Below are positions 1 to 7,682 of a stretch of DNA of 40,964 bases, piece after piece. The notes under the pieces were generated by a model that was not told the DNA's origin, ran no database searches, and worked only from the letters and a program-made list of their open reading frames with translations. Position numbers and translations under genes: made by a program. The stretch covers positions 1-40,964 of the IMG/VR virus record IMGVR_UViG_3300037040_000002. One strand, given 5' to 3'. The DNA comes from a virus. Position 1 is the stretch's first letter. Each line of letters starts with the position of its first letter.

Positions 1-49
1 TGGCGGGTGTGGCCTCGATGCGATGGCGTGAAGGATCAGTCCAAGCAAC

Positions 50-309
50 TAATCCATACACCAAATCAACATCTTACGCTACATCCGCCAGCCCAAAATC
101 AAGCCCTCGGTGAATAAGACGGGTTAGACCCTCGGAATAAAACAGGGTTGAAGGGTGTTCGTAAAAACAAGAAGCGTTTTCTGGCCATGATTGCAATTAA
201 TGGCAACGAGACGTATCTAGGGACTTTCGATACAGCGATCGAAGCGCACTCTGCTTATGTGTCCGCTGCAAAGAAATTGCGCGGCTCCTACTTTAACCCG
301 GGGGGTTGA
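50..309 (+). pseudogene. Decayed HNH-AP2 homing endonuclease remnant
   Basis: Codons from about 136 to the TGA at 307-309 read as a complete AP2 DNA-binding domain: a GLKGV start, a central YLGTF(D) strand, then an EA.SAY..AAKKLRG helix and a final YFNPGG. Upstream the reading is broken. A stretch resembling the end of an HNH domain (NILRY....NKTG) lies in another frame and stops at 125-127. The junction carries a partial tandem duplication: CCCTCGG, then a near-copy of AATAAGACGGGTT, appears twice. AP2-HNH proteins are free-standing mobile endonucleases common in phages. Here the nuclease part is lost to frameshift, so this is a remnant sitting directly before the 311 gene. Bases 1-49 show nothing recognisable. 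Confidence 0.7.
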
Positions 310-310
310 G

Positions 311-928
311 ATGCTCTTGGCTAGCGTGGACGACATAAGGTCTCAACTAGGTTTTGATCCGATGACGGACATCAACTCCGCGATCTCCATGGCGATGGAC
401 GCGGCCGAGGCGCAGCTCGCCGCCATCCTGAACACGGAGTTCGACCGGGCCAGCTTCGTCGACACCTATTTCGTGCGCGAGCCGCCGTTCCGCGACGGCC
501 CGGCCGTGGAGACCGAGTTCCGGCTCCAGCGCGGCATGGTGCAGAGCCTGACGCAGGTCGTCTACGCCTACCAGATCAGCGACCTGTCCAATTCGGCGGC
601 CTATACGGACACCACGGCCGTCTCGGTGCTCTCGGCCGACAAGGGCGTCGTCACGGATTATCAGACGCACTTCATGCGCCAATACGTGCAGATCAGCTAC
701 ACGGCCGGCTTCGACGTGGACCCGAGCACGCCGGGCAGCTATTTGCTGACCGAGGTCCCCGATTGGTTGCAGAACGCCGCCAAGCTGCGGACCTTGTTGT
801 CGCTGGCGGACAGCCCTGTCCTTTCCGAGGCGCAGATCAAACTCGATACGCGGATGCTGCAAACGCAGTTCAACGCGCTCGTGTCCCGCCACATGCGTTA
901 CGCGCCACGATCCCTCTTGCCGCTCTGA
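311..928 (+). CDS. Head-tail connector-like protein
   Basis: This 205-residue soluble, mostly helical protein begins MLLASVDDIRSQLGF. An N-terminal helix pair (SVDDIRSQLG, then SAISMAMDAAEAQLAAIL) is typical of gp6-like head-tail connector/adaptor proteins, which form a ring under the portal. The assignment rests on that opening pattern and on position, immediately before neck and tail-terminator genes; it is not proven by a strict motif. The frame is open further upstream, to an ATG at 257, but that part overlaps the AP2 remnant. The ATG at 311, just after the remnant's stop, is the likely start, with a weak G-rich site before it. Confidence 0.6.
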   Translation: MLLASVDDIRSQLGFDPMTDINSAISMAMDAAEAQLAAILNTEFDRASFVDTYFVREPPFRDGPAVETEFRLQRGMVQSLTQVVYAYQISDLSNSAAYTDTTAVSVLSADKGVVTDYQTHFMRQYVQISYTAGFDVDPSTPGSYLLTEVPDWLQNAAKLRTLLSLADSPVLSEAQIKLDTRMLQTQFNALVSRHMRYAPRSLLPL

Positions 929-935
929 GGTCGAC

Positions 936-1589
936 ATGGCGGCCTATGAAATCGAGTTTGAGTTTCGCAACAAGCGATATACCGACGCCGAGAAAGGTTT
1001 AGCTGCTTTCGCGGAGGCAATTTCGGCCGATTGGGATGGCTCCGCGCAGGTGCTCTCCCGGGAGATGAAAGCCTTCCTCGACGAGGTCGCCAAGGCGCTG
1101 GCCGAACGCCACGGCACGGCTTGGCCGGGGGGCACCACGGAACAGACCTTGAGCAAGCGCAGCGGCAATCTGATCGCCTCGATTGTCGACAGCGTGCGCG
1201 TCACCGGCACGACGATGGCCACCGTTCAGGGCACGATCGGTTCCGATCTTCCCTACGCGCGTATTCAGGAGTTCGGCGGCACGATCACGCCGAAGAAGGC
1301 GAAGTTCCTCGCCATCCCCCTGCCCGCCGCCTTGAACTCGAACGGCACCCCGATCAAGTCGTCGCCGCGAGATTGGCCGAATACTTGGTGCGCTCGTAGT
1401 AAGGCAGGAAACCTTTTGATCTTTCAGCGCCGAGGGACGCAGGTCGTCCCGCTCTATGTTTTGCGTTCATCTGTGACGATACCCCCTCGGCTAGGCCTGC
1501 GGAAAACCTTGGACGCGGGACTGCCTTACTTCGTTTCCCGCGCGATGGACGAAATGGTGCGGTCGCTTCAGGAAGGTCTTAGCAAATGA
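936..1589 (+). CDS. Phage virion morphogenesis / HK97 gp10-like neck protein
   Basis: This 217-residue protein has the hallmarks of the gpG-like/HK97-gp10-like tail completion family. It shows an LSKRSGNLIASI segment near residue 70, a YARIQEFGGTI.PKKAKFLAIPLP block near residues 107-130, and a late PLYVLRSSVTIPPR motif near residue 170. Members act at the neck, joining head and tail or finishing the tail. It lies 7 bases after the connector gene and before the tail terminator, the usual order. Its stop overlaps the start of the inserted HNH-like gene (ATGA, 1586-1589). Confidence 0.8.
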   Translation: MAAYEIEFEFRNKRYTDAEKGLAAFAEAISADWDGSAQVLSREMKAFLDEVAKALAERHGTAWPGGTTEQTLSKRSGNLIASIVDSVRVTGTTMATVQGTIGSDLPYARIQEFGGTITPKKAKFLAIPLPAALNSNGTPIKSSPRDWPNTWCARSKAGNLLIFQRRGTQVVPLYVLRSSVTIPPRLGLRKTLDAGLPYFVSRAMDEMVRSLQEGLSK

Positions 1590-2038
1590 CCCACCATAAT
1601 ACGAAGCACGGAATGGAAGGCACCAAGATTTATCGCTTGTGGTCGAGTATGCTGACCCGCTGTCGAAATCCGAAATCGCCAACATACAAGCGCCACGGCG
1701 CGCGAGGCATCACTGTTTGCGATCGTTGGCTAAAATTCGAGAACTTTTACGCCGACATGGGCGAGCGCCCTCAGGGTATGCAGCTCGAACGGCAAGACAA
1801 CAACGGTCCATACTCACCAGAGAATTGCGTTTGGGCGACCGTGCAAGCCCAAGCCTTGAACCGTCGTAACAATCGTCTGGTCACGATTAACGGCGTGACG
1901 CGGCCATGCTCTGTTTGGGCGGCAGAGGCCGGTCTGAGCCAACAGTGTCTGTCTCACCGGTTGAAGGCCGGTTGGCCCGAGCACTTGCTACTTGTCCCGA
2001 ATGGGGCTGGCTTGTCGAATTGGAGTAAAGCAGCATGA
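1586..2038 (+). CDS. HNH-like/HTH free-standing endonuclease-like protein, copy 1
   Basis: This 150-residue protein is one of five paralogues in the window. The shared pattern is W..M..RC near residue 18, then Y..(H/Y)G.RGI.VC.RW, F.NF..DMG..P.G, L.R.D..G.Y.P.NC.WAT, and a C-terminal helix-turn-helix-like stretch (VWAAEAGLSQQCLSHRL). The NC.WAT..Q..NRR end resembles the last part of HNH endonuclease domains. The usual HNH histidine position reads Arg (QLERQ), so catalysis is uncertain. The gene overlaps both neighbours by ATGA, exactly splitting the neck gene from the tail-terminator gene. It is probably a homing-type mobile gene; DNA binding is likelier than proven cleavage. Confidence 0.7.
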   Translation: MTHHNTKHGMEGTKIYRLWSSMLTRCRNPKSPTYKRHGARGITVCDRWLKFENFYADMGERPQGMQLERQDNNGPYSPENCVWATVQAQALNRRNNRLVTINGVTRPCSVWAAEAGLSQQCLSHRLKAGWPEHLLLVPNGAGLSNWSKAA

Positions 2039-2526
2039 CGACCCCCAATATGACCTCGGTCAGGCTGACGATCCTGAACAACATGGTCGCGACCTTTCAA
2101 GCCGTGCAGGCCGACCAGCCGACCGACGATCCTTACGGCATCACGTTCTCGACAGTCGCGCTCGGCCCGCTCGCGGATTACGACCAGCGCAAACGCTTCT
2201 CGCTCGGCGTCGTCCCCGGCCCCGAGAAGGAGACGTTCATCATCCCCTACGTCATGTGCTTCATGACGGTGAATTTCGAGTTCCGCGTCACCGTCAACCG
2301 TGACGACGAAGCCCCGGGCATTATGATCGAACAGCTGCTCACCGTCGTGAAGCGCCTCGTCACCGCCAATCGCCAATGGGGCGGCGTGGCGATCGACACC
2401 AAGGTCACGGGCTCCGAGATCGACCTCATAACCTATGCGGACCGCTCGGCCGTCGGCGTCATGACCGCCGAAGTGCAGTATCGCTACTCGTATCTCGACC
2501 CGCGCAACCCCTTGCCCGCGATCTAA
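2035..2526 (+). CDS. Tail terminator-like protein
   Basis: This 163-residue protein lies between the neck gene and the tail tube, where siphoviruses encode the tail terminator (gpU-like), the ring that stops tube growth. Its composition fits: an N-terminal helix (SVRLTILNNMVATF), then strands such as VMCFMTVNFEFRVTVNR, a long helix (IMIEQLLTVVKRLV), and a closing strand (TAEVQYRYSYLDPRNP). A GGAG ribosome site lies about 9 bases before the ATG. The start codon overlaps the stop of the HNH-like gene. Family membership is by layout and general resemblance, not by a signature motif. Confidence 0.6.
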   Translation: MTTPNMTSVRLTILNNMVATFQAVQADQPTDDPYGITFSTVALGPLADYDQRKRFSLGVVPGPEKETFIIPYVMCFMTVNFEFRVTVNRDDEAPGIMIEQLLTVVKRLVTANRQWGGVAIDTKVTGSEIDLITYADRSAVGVMTAEVQYRYSYLDPRNPLPAI

Positions 2527-2555
2527 CGACCGGTCTCCTAAACGAGCCACTCCTT

Positions 2556-2571
2556 GCGCAAGTAATTGCAA
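2556..2571. promoter_or_regulatory. 16-bp palindromic motif, site 1 (GCGCAAGTAATTGCAA)
   Basis: Match to the recurrent GTGCAATTAATTGCAC element. It is followed by AATCGCGACAGCC, nearly the same as the downstream flank of site 6663-6678, so these two promoter regions share a longer common block. Confidence 0.6.
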
Positions 2572-2583
2572 ATCGCGACAGCC

Positions 2584-2599
2584 GTGCAATTAGTTGCAC
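2584..2599. promoter_or_regulatory. 16-bp palindromic motif, site 2 (GTGCAATTAGTTGCAC)
   Basis: Close match to the recurrent near-palindrome, 12 bases after site 1 and 59 bases before the start of the 2659 gene. Two sites in tandem occur in this gap. Confidence 0.65.
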
Positions 2600-2658
2600 C
2601 GCATGTTTTTGATCTTGGAGCCGGGCCGTTTCCCGGCGCATCTTAAGGAGATGCTCCA

Positions 2659-4008
2659 ATGACCGCAGTTAAGGTTCGCCTCGGCCAGTTTTCTGGTCTC
2701 GGCAAGGTTTACAGCCGCGACAACGACGGCCTCGCCGCCATCGTCCGTGGCCTCGCCATTGACCACGCCCGCCTCGTCCTTGAGGTCAGCGGCGTTTCCG
2801 ACCTGACCGACAACACGACCGGCACCAATGGCGGCGCGATCGTGAACATGGTCGGCCCGGCCTTCGCCAGCGGCGTCTACAACGCTGTCTCGGGCGGCGG
2901 CGCGCAGGCGGCGGCCCTGAACACCTCGCTTGGCAAGATCGCCAACGCTTCGAAGGTGCTCGTCAACTCCTTCAACAACGCTCGCGCCCGCATTGGCCTT
3001 CCTCCGCTGTCTCAGTCGGACGGCGTGCAGGCTTCCGCGAACACCCTGCCGGCGCAGGACCTCACGGCGACCACGGCTTCCGGCACGTCGGCGGCGGACT
3101 ACCAGTCCACGCAGGCGGCCTTCGAGGTCGTGCGCCGCAATACGCGCCAGCTCTCCTATGCGCTCAACGAAATCCTCGTCGCTATCGGCATGAGCCCTCT
3201 GGCGATCACCATCCCGGGTTCGGAAGTCCAGCCCGACTATGTGATCGACCCGCAGCTGACGATCGTCGCGGCGGTCGACGGTTCGTCCTCGGTCGCGCTG
3301 GCCGACGCCACCGCCTTCCTCGCGGCCGTCGCCAATAATTACGCTTCGCTCGCCTATGCTTGGAACAGCGCGATGGTGCAGGGCACGATCACCGCGCTCA
3401 CGGACAACAGCGGCGGCACGGCGGCGGCTTCCATTGTCGCCAATGCCAACCCGGCGACCGTCGACGGCGCGGCCTCGACCTCGGCTCCGAAGGCCGATTT
3501 CGACACGCAGCTGGCTCTGGTGGCCAACGCGATCGCTTCGCTCGCCGCGACGACCAACATCCTGCTTCGCGAGAACTCGCTGCCCGTGCTGACCGACAAT
3601 TCGGGCGGCACGGTCTCGACCACGTTGGCCTCGGAAAGCGTCGCGCTGACGGCGGTCGACGGCACCGCGACCTCCCCGGCCGTCGCGCTCGACACGGTGA
3701 CTGCGGCTGCTCGCATGGCCGCGATCGACAACGCCCTGTCCTCGATCGCCGCGAAGCTGAACATTCTCGCTGCGCTCTATGACATGGACCCGATCACGGA
3801 CAACCTCGGCGGCGCAGTGAGCGGCACGCTGGCGGTCATTTCGGCGACTGGCGCTGCGGTTCATGGCGCGGCCTCGACCATGTTGAACACGGCGGTCAAC
3901 ACGTGGCTGACGAACAACCGGAACAACATCTCGTCCCTCGCCGCGCTGTTGGACCTGATGGTCGGTTCGAACGCCCCCGCGAAGCCGTTGCATGTGATCG
4001 CTGGTTAA
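2659..4008 (+). CDS. Repeat-containing virion structural protein (unknown role)
   Basis: This 449-residue protein is rich in Ala, Ser, Thr and Asn, with five to six diverged repeats of roughly 68 residues. Each begins near a TDNSGG-type turn, continues through a strand-like stretch, then a helix such as QLALVANAIASLAATTNILL or MAAIDNALSSIAAKLNILAAL. The last three repeats (from about residue 240) are the clearest. The high translation signal (AAGGAG before the ATG) and its place between tail terminator and tail tube suggest an abundant particle protein, perhaps decoration or an auxiliary tail protein. I do not recognise its family. Confidence 0.7.
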   Translation: MTAVKVRLGQFSGLGKVYSRDNDGLAAIVRGLAIDHARLVLEVSGVSDLTDNTTGTNGGAIVNMVGPAFASGVYNAVSGGGAQAAALNTSLGKIANASKVLVNSFNNARARIGLPPLSQSDGVQASANTLPAQDLTATTASGTSAADYQSTQAAFEVVRRNTRQLSYALNEILVAIGMSPLAITIPGSEVQPDYVIDPQLTIVAAVDGSSSVALADATAFLAAVANNYASLAYAWNSAMVQGTITALTDNSGGTAAASIVANANPATVDGAASTSAPKADFDTQLALVANAIASLAATTNILLRENSLPVLTDNSGGTVSTTLASESVALTAVDGTATSPAVALDTVTAAARMAAIDNALSSIAAKLNILAALYDMDPITDNLGGAVSGTLAVISATGAAVHGAASTMLNTAVNTWLTNNRNNISSLAALLDLMVGSNAPAKPLHVIAG

Positions 4009-4049
4009 TCGGCGTCATCGGGCACTCGAACCAGATAGGAGATTGAACG

Positions 4050-5660
4050 ATGACGGTGCTTCTCACTCGCATGGCGGTCCTTCAGGCCGCCCTTGAGACG
4101 ACCTATGACACCCCCGAGAGCGTCGGCGCGAACGACGGCGTGCTGGTCAGCAAGCCGCAGTTTTCGATCAAGCCGAACGTGCTGGAGCGGGACTTCACCC
4201 GCAACGATCTGTCGCCGCTGCCCTTCATCATCGGCCGCAAGATCGCCTCGGTGGAGTTCGAAACCGAACTTCGCGGCAACGGTTTGCAGAACTCGGGTCT
4301 GACCGCCAACGCGCCCGTGATCGCCCGCCTGTTTCAGGCGTGCGGTTACGCGCTGACGCCCAATCCCGCGCCGAGCATATCGAACGTGTTTCAAGTCGGC
4401 GACGAGGCGACGCCGGTCGCTTGGGCCGAAAGCTCTGGCGCGACCGCTTCGGGCACCTATACGCCGTCGGGCAACTTCAGCGCCGGCGACGTGATCACCA
4501 TTGGCACGAAGCATTATACCTTCGTGAACAGCTACACGAACACGGACGGCGACGTCTTGCTCGGCGGCTCGGAGGGCGCTTCGATCAATAACCTGATCGC
4601 GGCGGTCAATCTCGGCGCTGGCGCTGGCACGGTCTACGCGGCGGCCATGACCGCCAACCCGGCCGAGGTGCTCGCCTCGCTCAGCGGCTCGAACTTGGTG
4701 ATCACCTCTCGGTCGCAAGGCGCGGCCGGCAACAGCATCGCGACCACCTATACGCCTTCCGGTTCGTCCGAGGGTGCTTGGGGCCACGCCACGCTGCAAG
4801 GCGGCGCGGACGTCGCCTCGAATACGGACATGATCGCCTATTATCTCACGGTCAGCTCTGGCGGCGCTTCCGGCACGGCTGAGGTCGTCATCACGTCCGA
4901 CACTGCCGGCGAGGGCTCGCCCGCGCAGGCGCTCACTTCCGGCTCGCCGCTCACGGTCGGCACGCAAGGTCTCGCCTTGACCCCGACGTGGGCCGGCAAC
5001 CTCGAAGCCGGGCAGCAATGGGTCATGTGGCTGCGTCCCCCGGGCCTGTCGCTCGATCCGATTTCCGACAATTTCCAGAGCGTCACGCTGGCGCTGCACA
5101 AGGACGGCGTGCTGCACACCGTCCCGGGTTGCTTCGGCACGTTCCAGATCAACGCGGCGGCCGGCAACTACGCGACCGTGAAGTGGACCTTCACCGGCAC
5201 CTATCAGGCTCCGGTCGACGACCCGAACCCGTCGCCGAACTTCGAGACCGAGCTGCCCTCGCAGGTCCAGTTGGCGCGGCTCCGCATCAACGAGTTCAAC
5301 GCCATCGTCGAGAAGTTCACCTTCGACCAGAAGAACGACATTCAAATCCGACCCGACGTGTCGTCCTCGGACGGCTACATCGGCACCCGGATCGTGTCGC
5401 GCAAGCCCGACGGCGGCATCGACCCCGAGGCCGATCTCGTCGCCAACAATGACTTTTGGGGGCAGTTCGCGGCGGCTCAGCGTATGCCGTTCCAGTTCAG
5501 GGTGGGGTCCGCACCCGGTAACACCGTGTGGTTTATTGCCCCCAACACGCAATACACCGGCATGACCTATGGCGACCGCAACGGCATCCTCGTCTATGAC
5601 GCCGGCTTGAGTTTTGCTAGGTCCGTAGGTAATGATGAGTGCTCCCTGTTCTTTTGCTGA
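4050..5660 (+). CDS. Major tail tube protein with inserted surface domain
   Basis: This 536-residue protein starts like phage tail tube proteins (TRMAVLQAALETTYDTP, then a VLERDFTRNDLSPLPF segment), and the second half resumes with strands typical of tube subunits. Between residues about 140 and 260 lies a separate module with GDVITIGTKHYTF, a SINNLIAAVN helix, TSRSQGAAGNSIATT and a final LQGGAD. This module recurs in many phage surface and fibre proteins and is probably displayed on the outside of the tail. The gene has a GGAG site before the ATG and is followed within 23 bases by a strong terminator, fitting high expression. The family call is by pattern and gene order. Confidence 0.75.
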   Translation: MTVLLTRMAVLQAALETTYDTPESVGANDGVLVSKPQFSIKPNVLERDFTRNDLSPLPFIIGRKIASVEFETELRGNGLQNSGLTANAPVIARLFQACGYALTPNPAPSISNVFQVGDEATPVAWAESSGATASGTYTPSGNFSAGDVITIGTKHYTFVNSYTNTDGDVLLGGSEGASINNLIAAVNLGAGAGTVYAAAMTANPAEVLASLSGSNLVITSRSQGAAGNSIATTYTPSGSSEGAWGHATLQGGADVASNTDMIAYYLTVSSGGASGTAEVVITSDTAGEGSPAQALTSGSPLTVGTQGLALTPTWAGNLEAGQQWVMWLRPPGLSLDPISDNFQSVTLALHKDGVLHTVPGCFGTFQINAAAGNYATVKWTFTGTYQAPVDDPNPSPNFETELPSQVQLARLRINEFNAIVEKFTFDQKNDIQIRPDVSSSDGYIGTRIVSRKPDGGIDPEADLVANNDFWGQFAAAQRMPFQFRVGSAPGNTVWFIAPNTQYTGMTYGDRNGILVYDAGLSFARSVGNDECSLFFC

Positions 5661-5663
5661 GAC

Positions 5664-5679
5664 GTGCAAGCAATCGCGC
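5664..5679. promoter_or_regulatory. Degenerate palindromic motif (GTGCAAGCAATCGCGC)
   Basis: Weak match to the recurrent 16-bp element, between the tail tube stop and the terminator. Several central and right-arm positions differ, so it may be a decayed copy. Confidence 0.35.
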
Positions 5680-5682
5680 ATG

Positions 5683-5706
5683 AAAAGGCGGCTTCGGCCG
5701 CCTTTT
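5683..5706 (+). terminator. Rho-independent terminator after tail tube gene
   Basis: A perfect 10-bp stem, AAAAGGCGGC / GCCGCCTTTT, closes on a TTCG tetraloop and ends in a T run. The A run on the other side means it could also act on the opposite strand. It ends the transcript of the 2659 and 4050 structural genes. Confidence 0.93.
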
Positions 5707-5800
5707 CCATTTGTTAGGCACACCGCTGTTTCAGAATGGCCTTCCCGACCCAAAATGCTAGAATTTGATCGTCGAAACAGACCATCTCATGGGGGGGAAA

Positions 5801-6187
5801 ATGGATCAGAAAACGAAGGACGGTTTGCAGGGTTTTGCGATTTTTGCCGTTGGTATCGCTATCTGGACCTCGTGGCCGTCCACGCCAAAAACTCCCGAGG
5901 AGTTCTTGTCTGAGCGGACGAAAACTTATTGCACCAATAGCGGTTTGGGACGGGCGCAGGCCGAGGCGAGTTCCGAGGCGGCGATCACCAAGAAGCTCAA
6001 AGCGCCATCTACCACCGAATTTGGTGGCGACGAGGCGCATTACGTAAAGGGCTGCGAATGGCGAGTGTCGGGTTACGTCGACGCCCAAAACGCCTTCGGG
6101 GCCAGAATTCGGATGCCTTGGGTTTCGTCGCTGACTTTTCACCCCGAGCATGACACCTACACGATCAGCGCGAACTTGGTCCAATGA
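5801..6187 (+). CDS. Small membrane-anchored protein, moron candidate
   Basis: The start is set at the ATG at 5801, preceded by a strong GGGGGGG-AAA site, rather than the ATG at 5765. The product of 128 residues has a hydrophobic N-terminal segment (GLQGFAIFAVGIAIW, residues about 7-22). A soluble domain follows, with two cysteines (Y.CTNSG and GCEW) and a WRVSGYVDAQNAFGARIR block seen in assorted bacterial and phage envelope proteins. Its codon use is less GC-biased than its neighbours. Lying just after a terminator and amid tail genes, it behaves like an independently expressed accessory gene. No function is assigned. Confidence 0.7.
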   Translation: MDQKTKDGLQGFAIFAVGIAIWTSWPSTPKTPEEFLSERTKTYCTNSGLGRAQAEASSEAAITKKLKAPSTTEFGGDEAHYVKGCEWRVSGYVDAQNAFGARIRMPWVSSLTFHPEHDTYTISANLVQ

Positions 6188-6204
6188 TGCACGCGGAGAG
6201 TCCC

Positions 6205-6423
6205 ATGCGTAAAGTCCTGATCACCATCGCAATGATCGCCATGTCGGCTCCGGTGCACGCTGACGAGGCTGCTGACCGGCGCGCAGCCGCGCGATATTGC
6301 TCGCAGCACTACCATATGGCCAAGGACCGCATCGCGTGTTGGGACGCTCGCATCAAGACGGCGGCAGGACCTAGCGACAACCTGACGAACCAGAACCCTC
6401 AGGTCGATGCGGGCTATCGTTGA
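6205..6423 (+). CDS. Small secreted protein, unknown
   Basis: The preferred start is the ATG at 6205, with GGAGA six bases upstream; an in-frame ATG at 6184 overlaps the previous stop. The 72-residue product opens with a clear signal peptide (MRKVLITIAMIAMSAPVHA, likely cleaved before DEAADR). The mature part is short and charged, with two cysteines (YCSQH and ACWDAR), and probably acts in the periplasm. It forms a unit with the preceding membrane protein gene. The family is not recognised. Confidence 0.65.
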   Translation: MRKVLITIAMIAMSAPVHADEAADRRAAARYCSQHYHMAKDRIACWDARIKTAAGPSDNLTNQNPQVDAGYR

Positions 6424-6468
6424 GCCCGCCCACGTAGCGCGACCAGACCATGTCGGCTATCGTTTCGC

Positions 6469-6672
6469 ATGGCTTATCAGGCGAAGGTCTACGTTGTGCA
6501 GCGGTTCGACCATGACGGGCGACACGGTCCCGTCGTGGCCGTCAAGCTCACCCACGCCGACGCGCACAGGATCGCCAAGGACCATGCACCCGCAAAGGTG
6601 ACGTGTATCATCGCCGACAAGACGCCCGAGCCGAACGTGGATCGTTTCGCGAGCCAGCGGGCGTGCAAGTAA
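6469..6672 (+). CDS. Small hypothetical protein
   Basis: This 67-residue cytoplasmic-type protein (MAYQAKVYVVQRFDHDGR opening) has strong GC-third-position coding bias, which supports a real gene. However, there is no good ribosome site before the ATG. Its last codons overlap the palindromic motif at 6663-6678. It is the last member of the short accessory cluster between the terminator and the tail chaperones. Function unknown. Confidence 0.5.
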   Translation: MAYQAKVYVVQRFDHDGRHGPVVAVKLTHADAHRIAKDHAPAKVTCIIADKTPEPNVDRFASQRACK

Positions 6673-6678
6673 TTGCAA
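6663..6678. promoter_or_regulatory. 16-bp palindromic motif (GTGCAAGTAATTGCAA)
   Basis: Good match to the recurrent element, 75 bases before the tail chaperone gene. Its right arm doubles as a possible -35 box (see 6673-6700). Confidence 0.65.
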
Positions 6679-6700
6679 ATCCAGACAGCCCCGGTAGTGT
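6673..6700 (+). promoter_or_regulatory. Candidate promoter for tail chaperone/tape measure unit
   Basis: TTGCAA (6673-6678) and TAGTGT (6695-6700) are 16 bases apart, giving a predicted transcript start near 6707, ahead of the gene at 6754. The match to sigma-70 is moderate, and the -35 box is the right arm of the palindrome. Confidence 0.4.
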
Positions 6701-6753
6701 GACCGCACTCGGCGAGTAGCCGTGCCACAGCCACACAGCCCGGAGGCAGACAG

Positions 6754-7254
6754 ATGGCCCTGATCGCGATGACGACCGCCGAAGCGGTCGATTACGTTTC
6801 CGTCCTCGACCCGTCCAAGACGAAGGTCAAGGTTCCGAATGACATAGCCGACCCGAGCAAGGGGTCGAAGGACAGCTGGCAGATCGGACCCGGCGCAACC
6901 GTCTTCAAGCTCGCCCCGCTCGACGTGTTCCTGATGGGCTTCATATATGACAACGCTTCGCAGCTGACCGGTGAGGAAGGCTCGGCGAAGATCGGCATCA
7001 ATACGCGCGTCAACCAGACCAATATCGAAGCCGTCCGCCACGGCTTGAAGGGCCTCGTGAACTTCAAGGACGCCAAGGGCGGCGAAATCGTGTTCGAGAC
7101 GCAGAAGGCTGTCGTCAACGGTCGCCCCTATGACGTCGTCTCCGACAAGGTGATGAACACCTTCGGCGTGCGCCTGATCCAAGAACTCGCGGCGAAGATC
7201 AAAGAGATCAGCGAGGTCACGGCGTCCGAGGAAAAAAACTCCGACACGGCGTAA
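6754..7254 (+). CDS. Tail assembly chaperone (gpG-like)
   Basis: This 166-residue protein directly follows the tail tube/accessory block and precedes the tape measure gene, the position of lambda gpG-type chaperones. It is a mixed alpha/beta soluble protein ending in a helical, charged tail (LIQELAAKIKEISEVTASEEK). Near its 3' end, bases 7233-7239 read A AAA AAC in the zero frame, a textbook slippery heptamer. A -1 slip opens a frame that continues to 7682. The RBS is a GGAGG about 8 bases before the ATG. Function is by position and frameshift architecture rather than by sequence motif. Confidence 0.75.
   Translation: MALIAMTTAEAVDYVSVLDPSKTKVKVPNDIADPSKGSKDSWQIGPGATVFKLAPLDVFLMGFIYDNASQLTGEEGSAKIGINTRVNQTNIEAVRHGLKGLVNFKDAKGGEIVFETQKAVVNGRPYDVVSDKVMNTFGVRLIQELAAKIKEISEVTASEEKNSDTA
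7233..7239 (+). other. Slippery heptamer for programmed -1 frameshift
   Basis: The sequence A_AAA_AAC is in correct register with the 6754 frame. The -1 frame is open from here to the TAA at 7680-7682, whereas the zero frame stops at 7252-7254. Confidence 0.75.
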
Positions 7255-7682
7255 TCGCCGTTCGCTTGATGCCCGAGCGTCAATGCTCCGGGTGCGTCAA
7301 GCAGAAGGAGTGGGGTTGTCGAGCCAAGCGTTTCCCGGCCGCCGTTAAGGAGCCGGGGGCGAAGCCCGACAGGAACGGCAGGTGGTGGCGCTGGGAGAGC
7401 CCAGCCAACATGCCAATGACGTTCGATGGTGAGGAGACCTATGCGTGCCCTCGTCAAGACCTCAGGGAGCGGCCGTTCGCGTGGCACCGCATGCTGATGT
7501 TCTACGGCATGTATAAAAACGGGTTCCTGCCGCAGCCCGGCTCGGTGATGGATCAGTCGAATAAGGCGTTGCAGGTGTTCTCGATCCTCGACGCCGTGAA
7601 CGCGGAATGTGACGCCGCAGCAAAGGACCAACCGCCAGACCAGCCCCCGCACGGGGGCCGACGTAAGGGAAGACCGCAATAA
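7233..7682 (+). CDS. Tail assembly chaperone extension (gpT part of a G-T fusion)
   Basis: This frame is -1 relative to the 6754 gene and lacks a convincing start of its own; the only early candidate is a TTG at 7266. It is therefore most likely made only as a fusion by frameshifting at 7233-7239, as in lambda G-GT. The added part of about 149 residues has four cysteines near its start (CSGCVKQKEWGC, then YACP) that could bind metal, a helical core (RMLMFYGMYKNGFLP..., then a VFSILDAVNAECDAAA helix), and a basic Pro/Gly tail. The stop overlaps the tape measure start by one base (TAATG). Confidence 0.75.
   Translation, partial: KKLRHGVIAVRLMPERQCSGCVKQKEWGCRAKRFPAAVKEPGAKPDRNGRWWRWESPANMPMTFDGEETYACPRQDLRERPFAWHRMLMFYGMYKNGFLPQPGSVMDQSNKALQVFSILDAVNAECDAAAKDQPPDQPPHGGRRKGRPQ

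Noticed and set aside
266-281. Palindromic motif copy CTGCAAAGAAATTGCG
   Set aside because: The arms are one base too far apart and both edges differ; counted as chance.
257-310. ATG at 257 as start of the connector gene
   Set aside because: The segment overlaps the AP2 remnant and adds unrelated residues; the ATG at 311 follows the remnant's stop.
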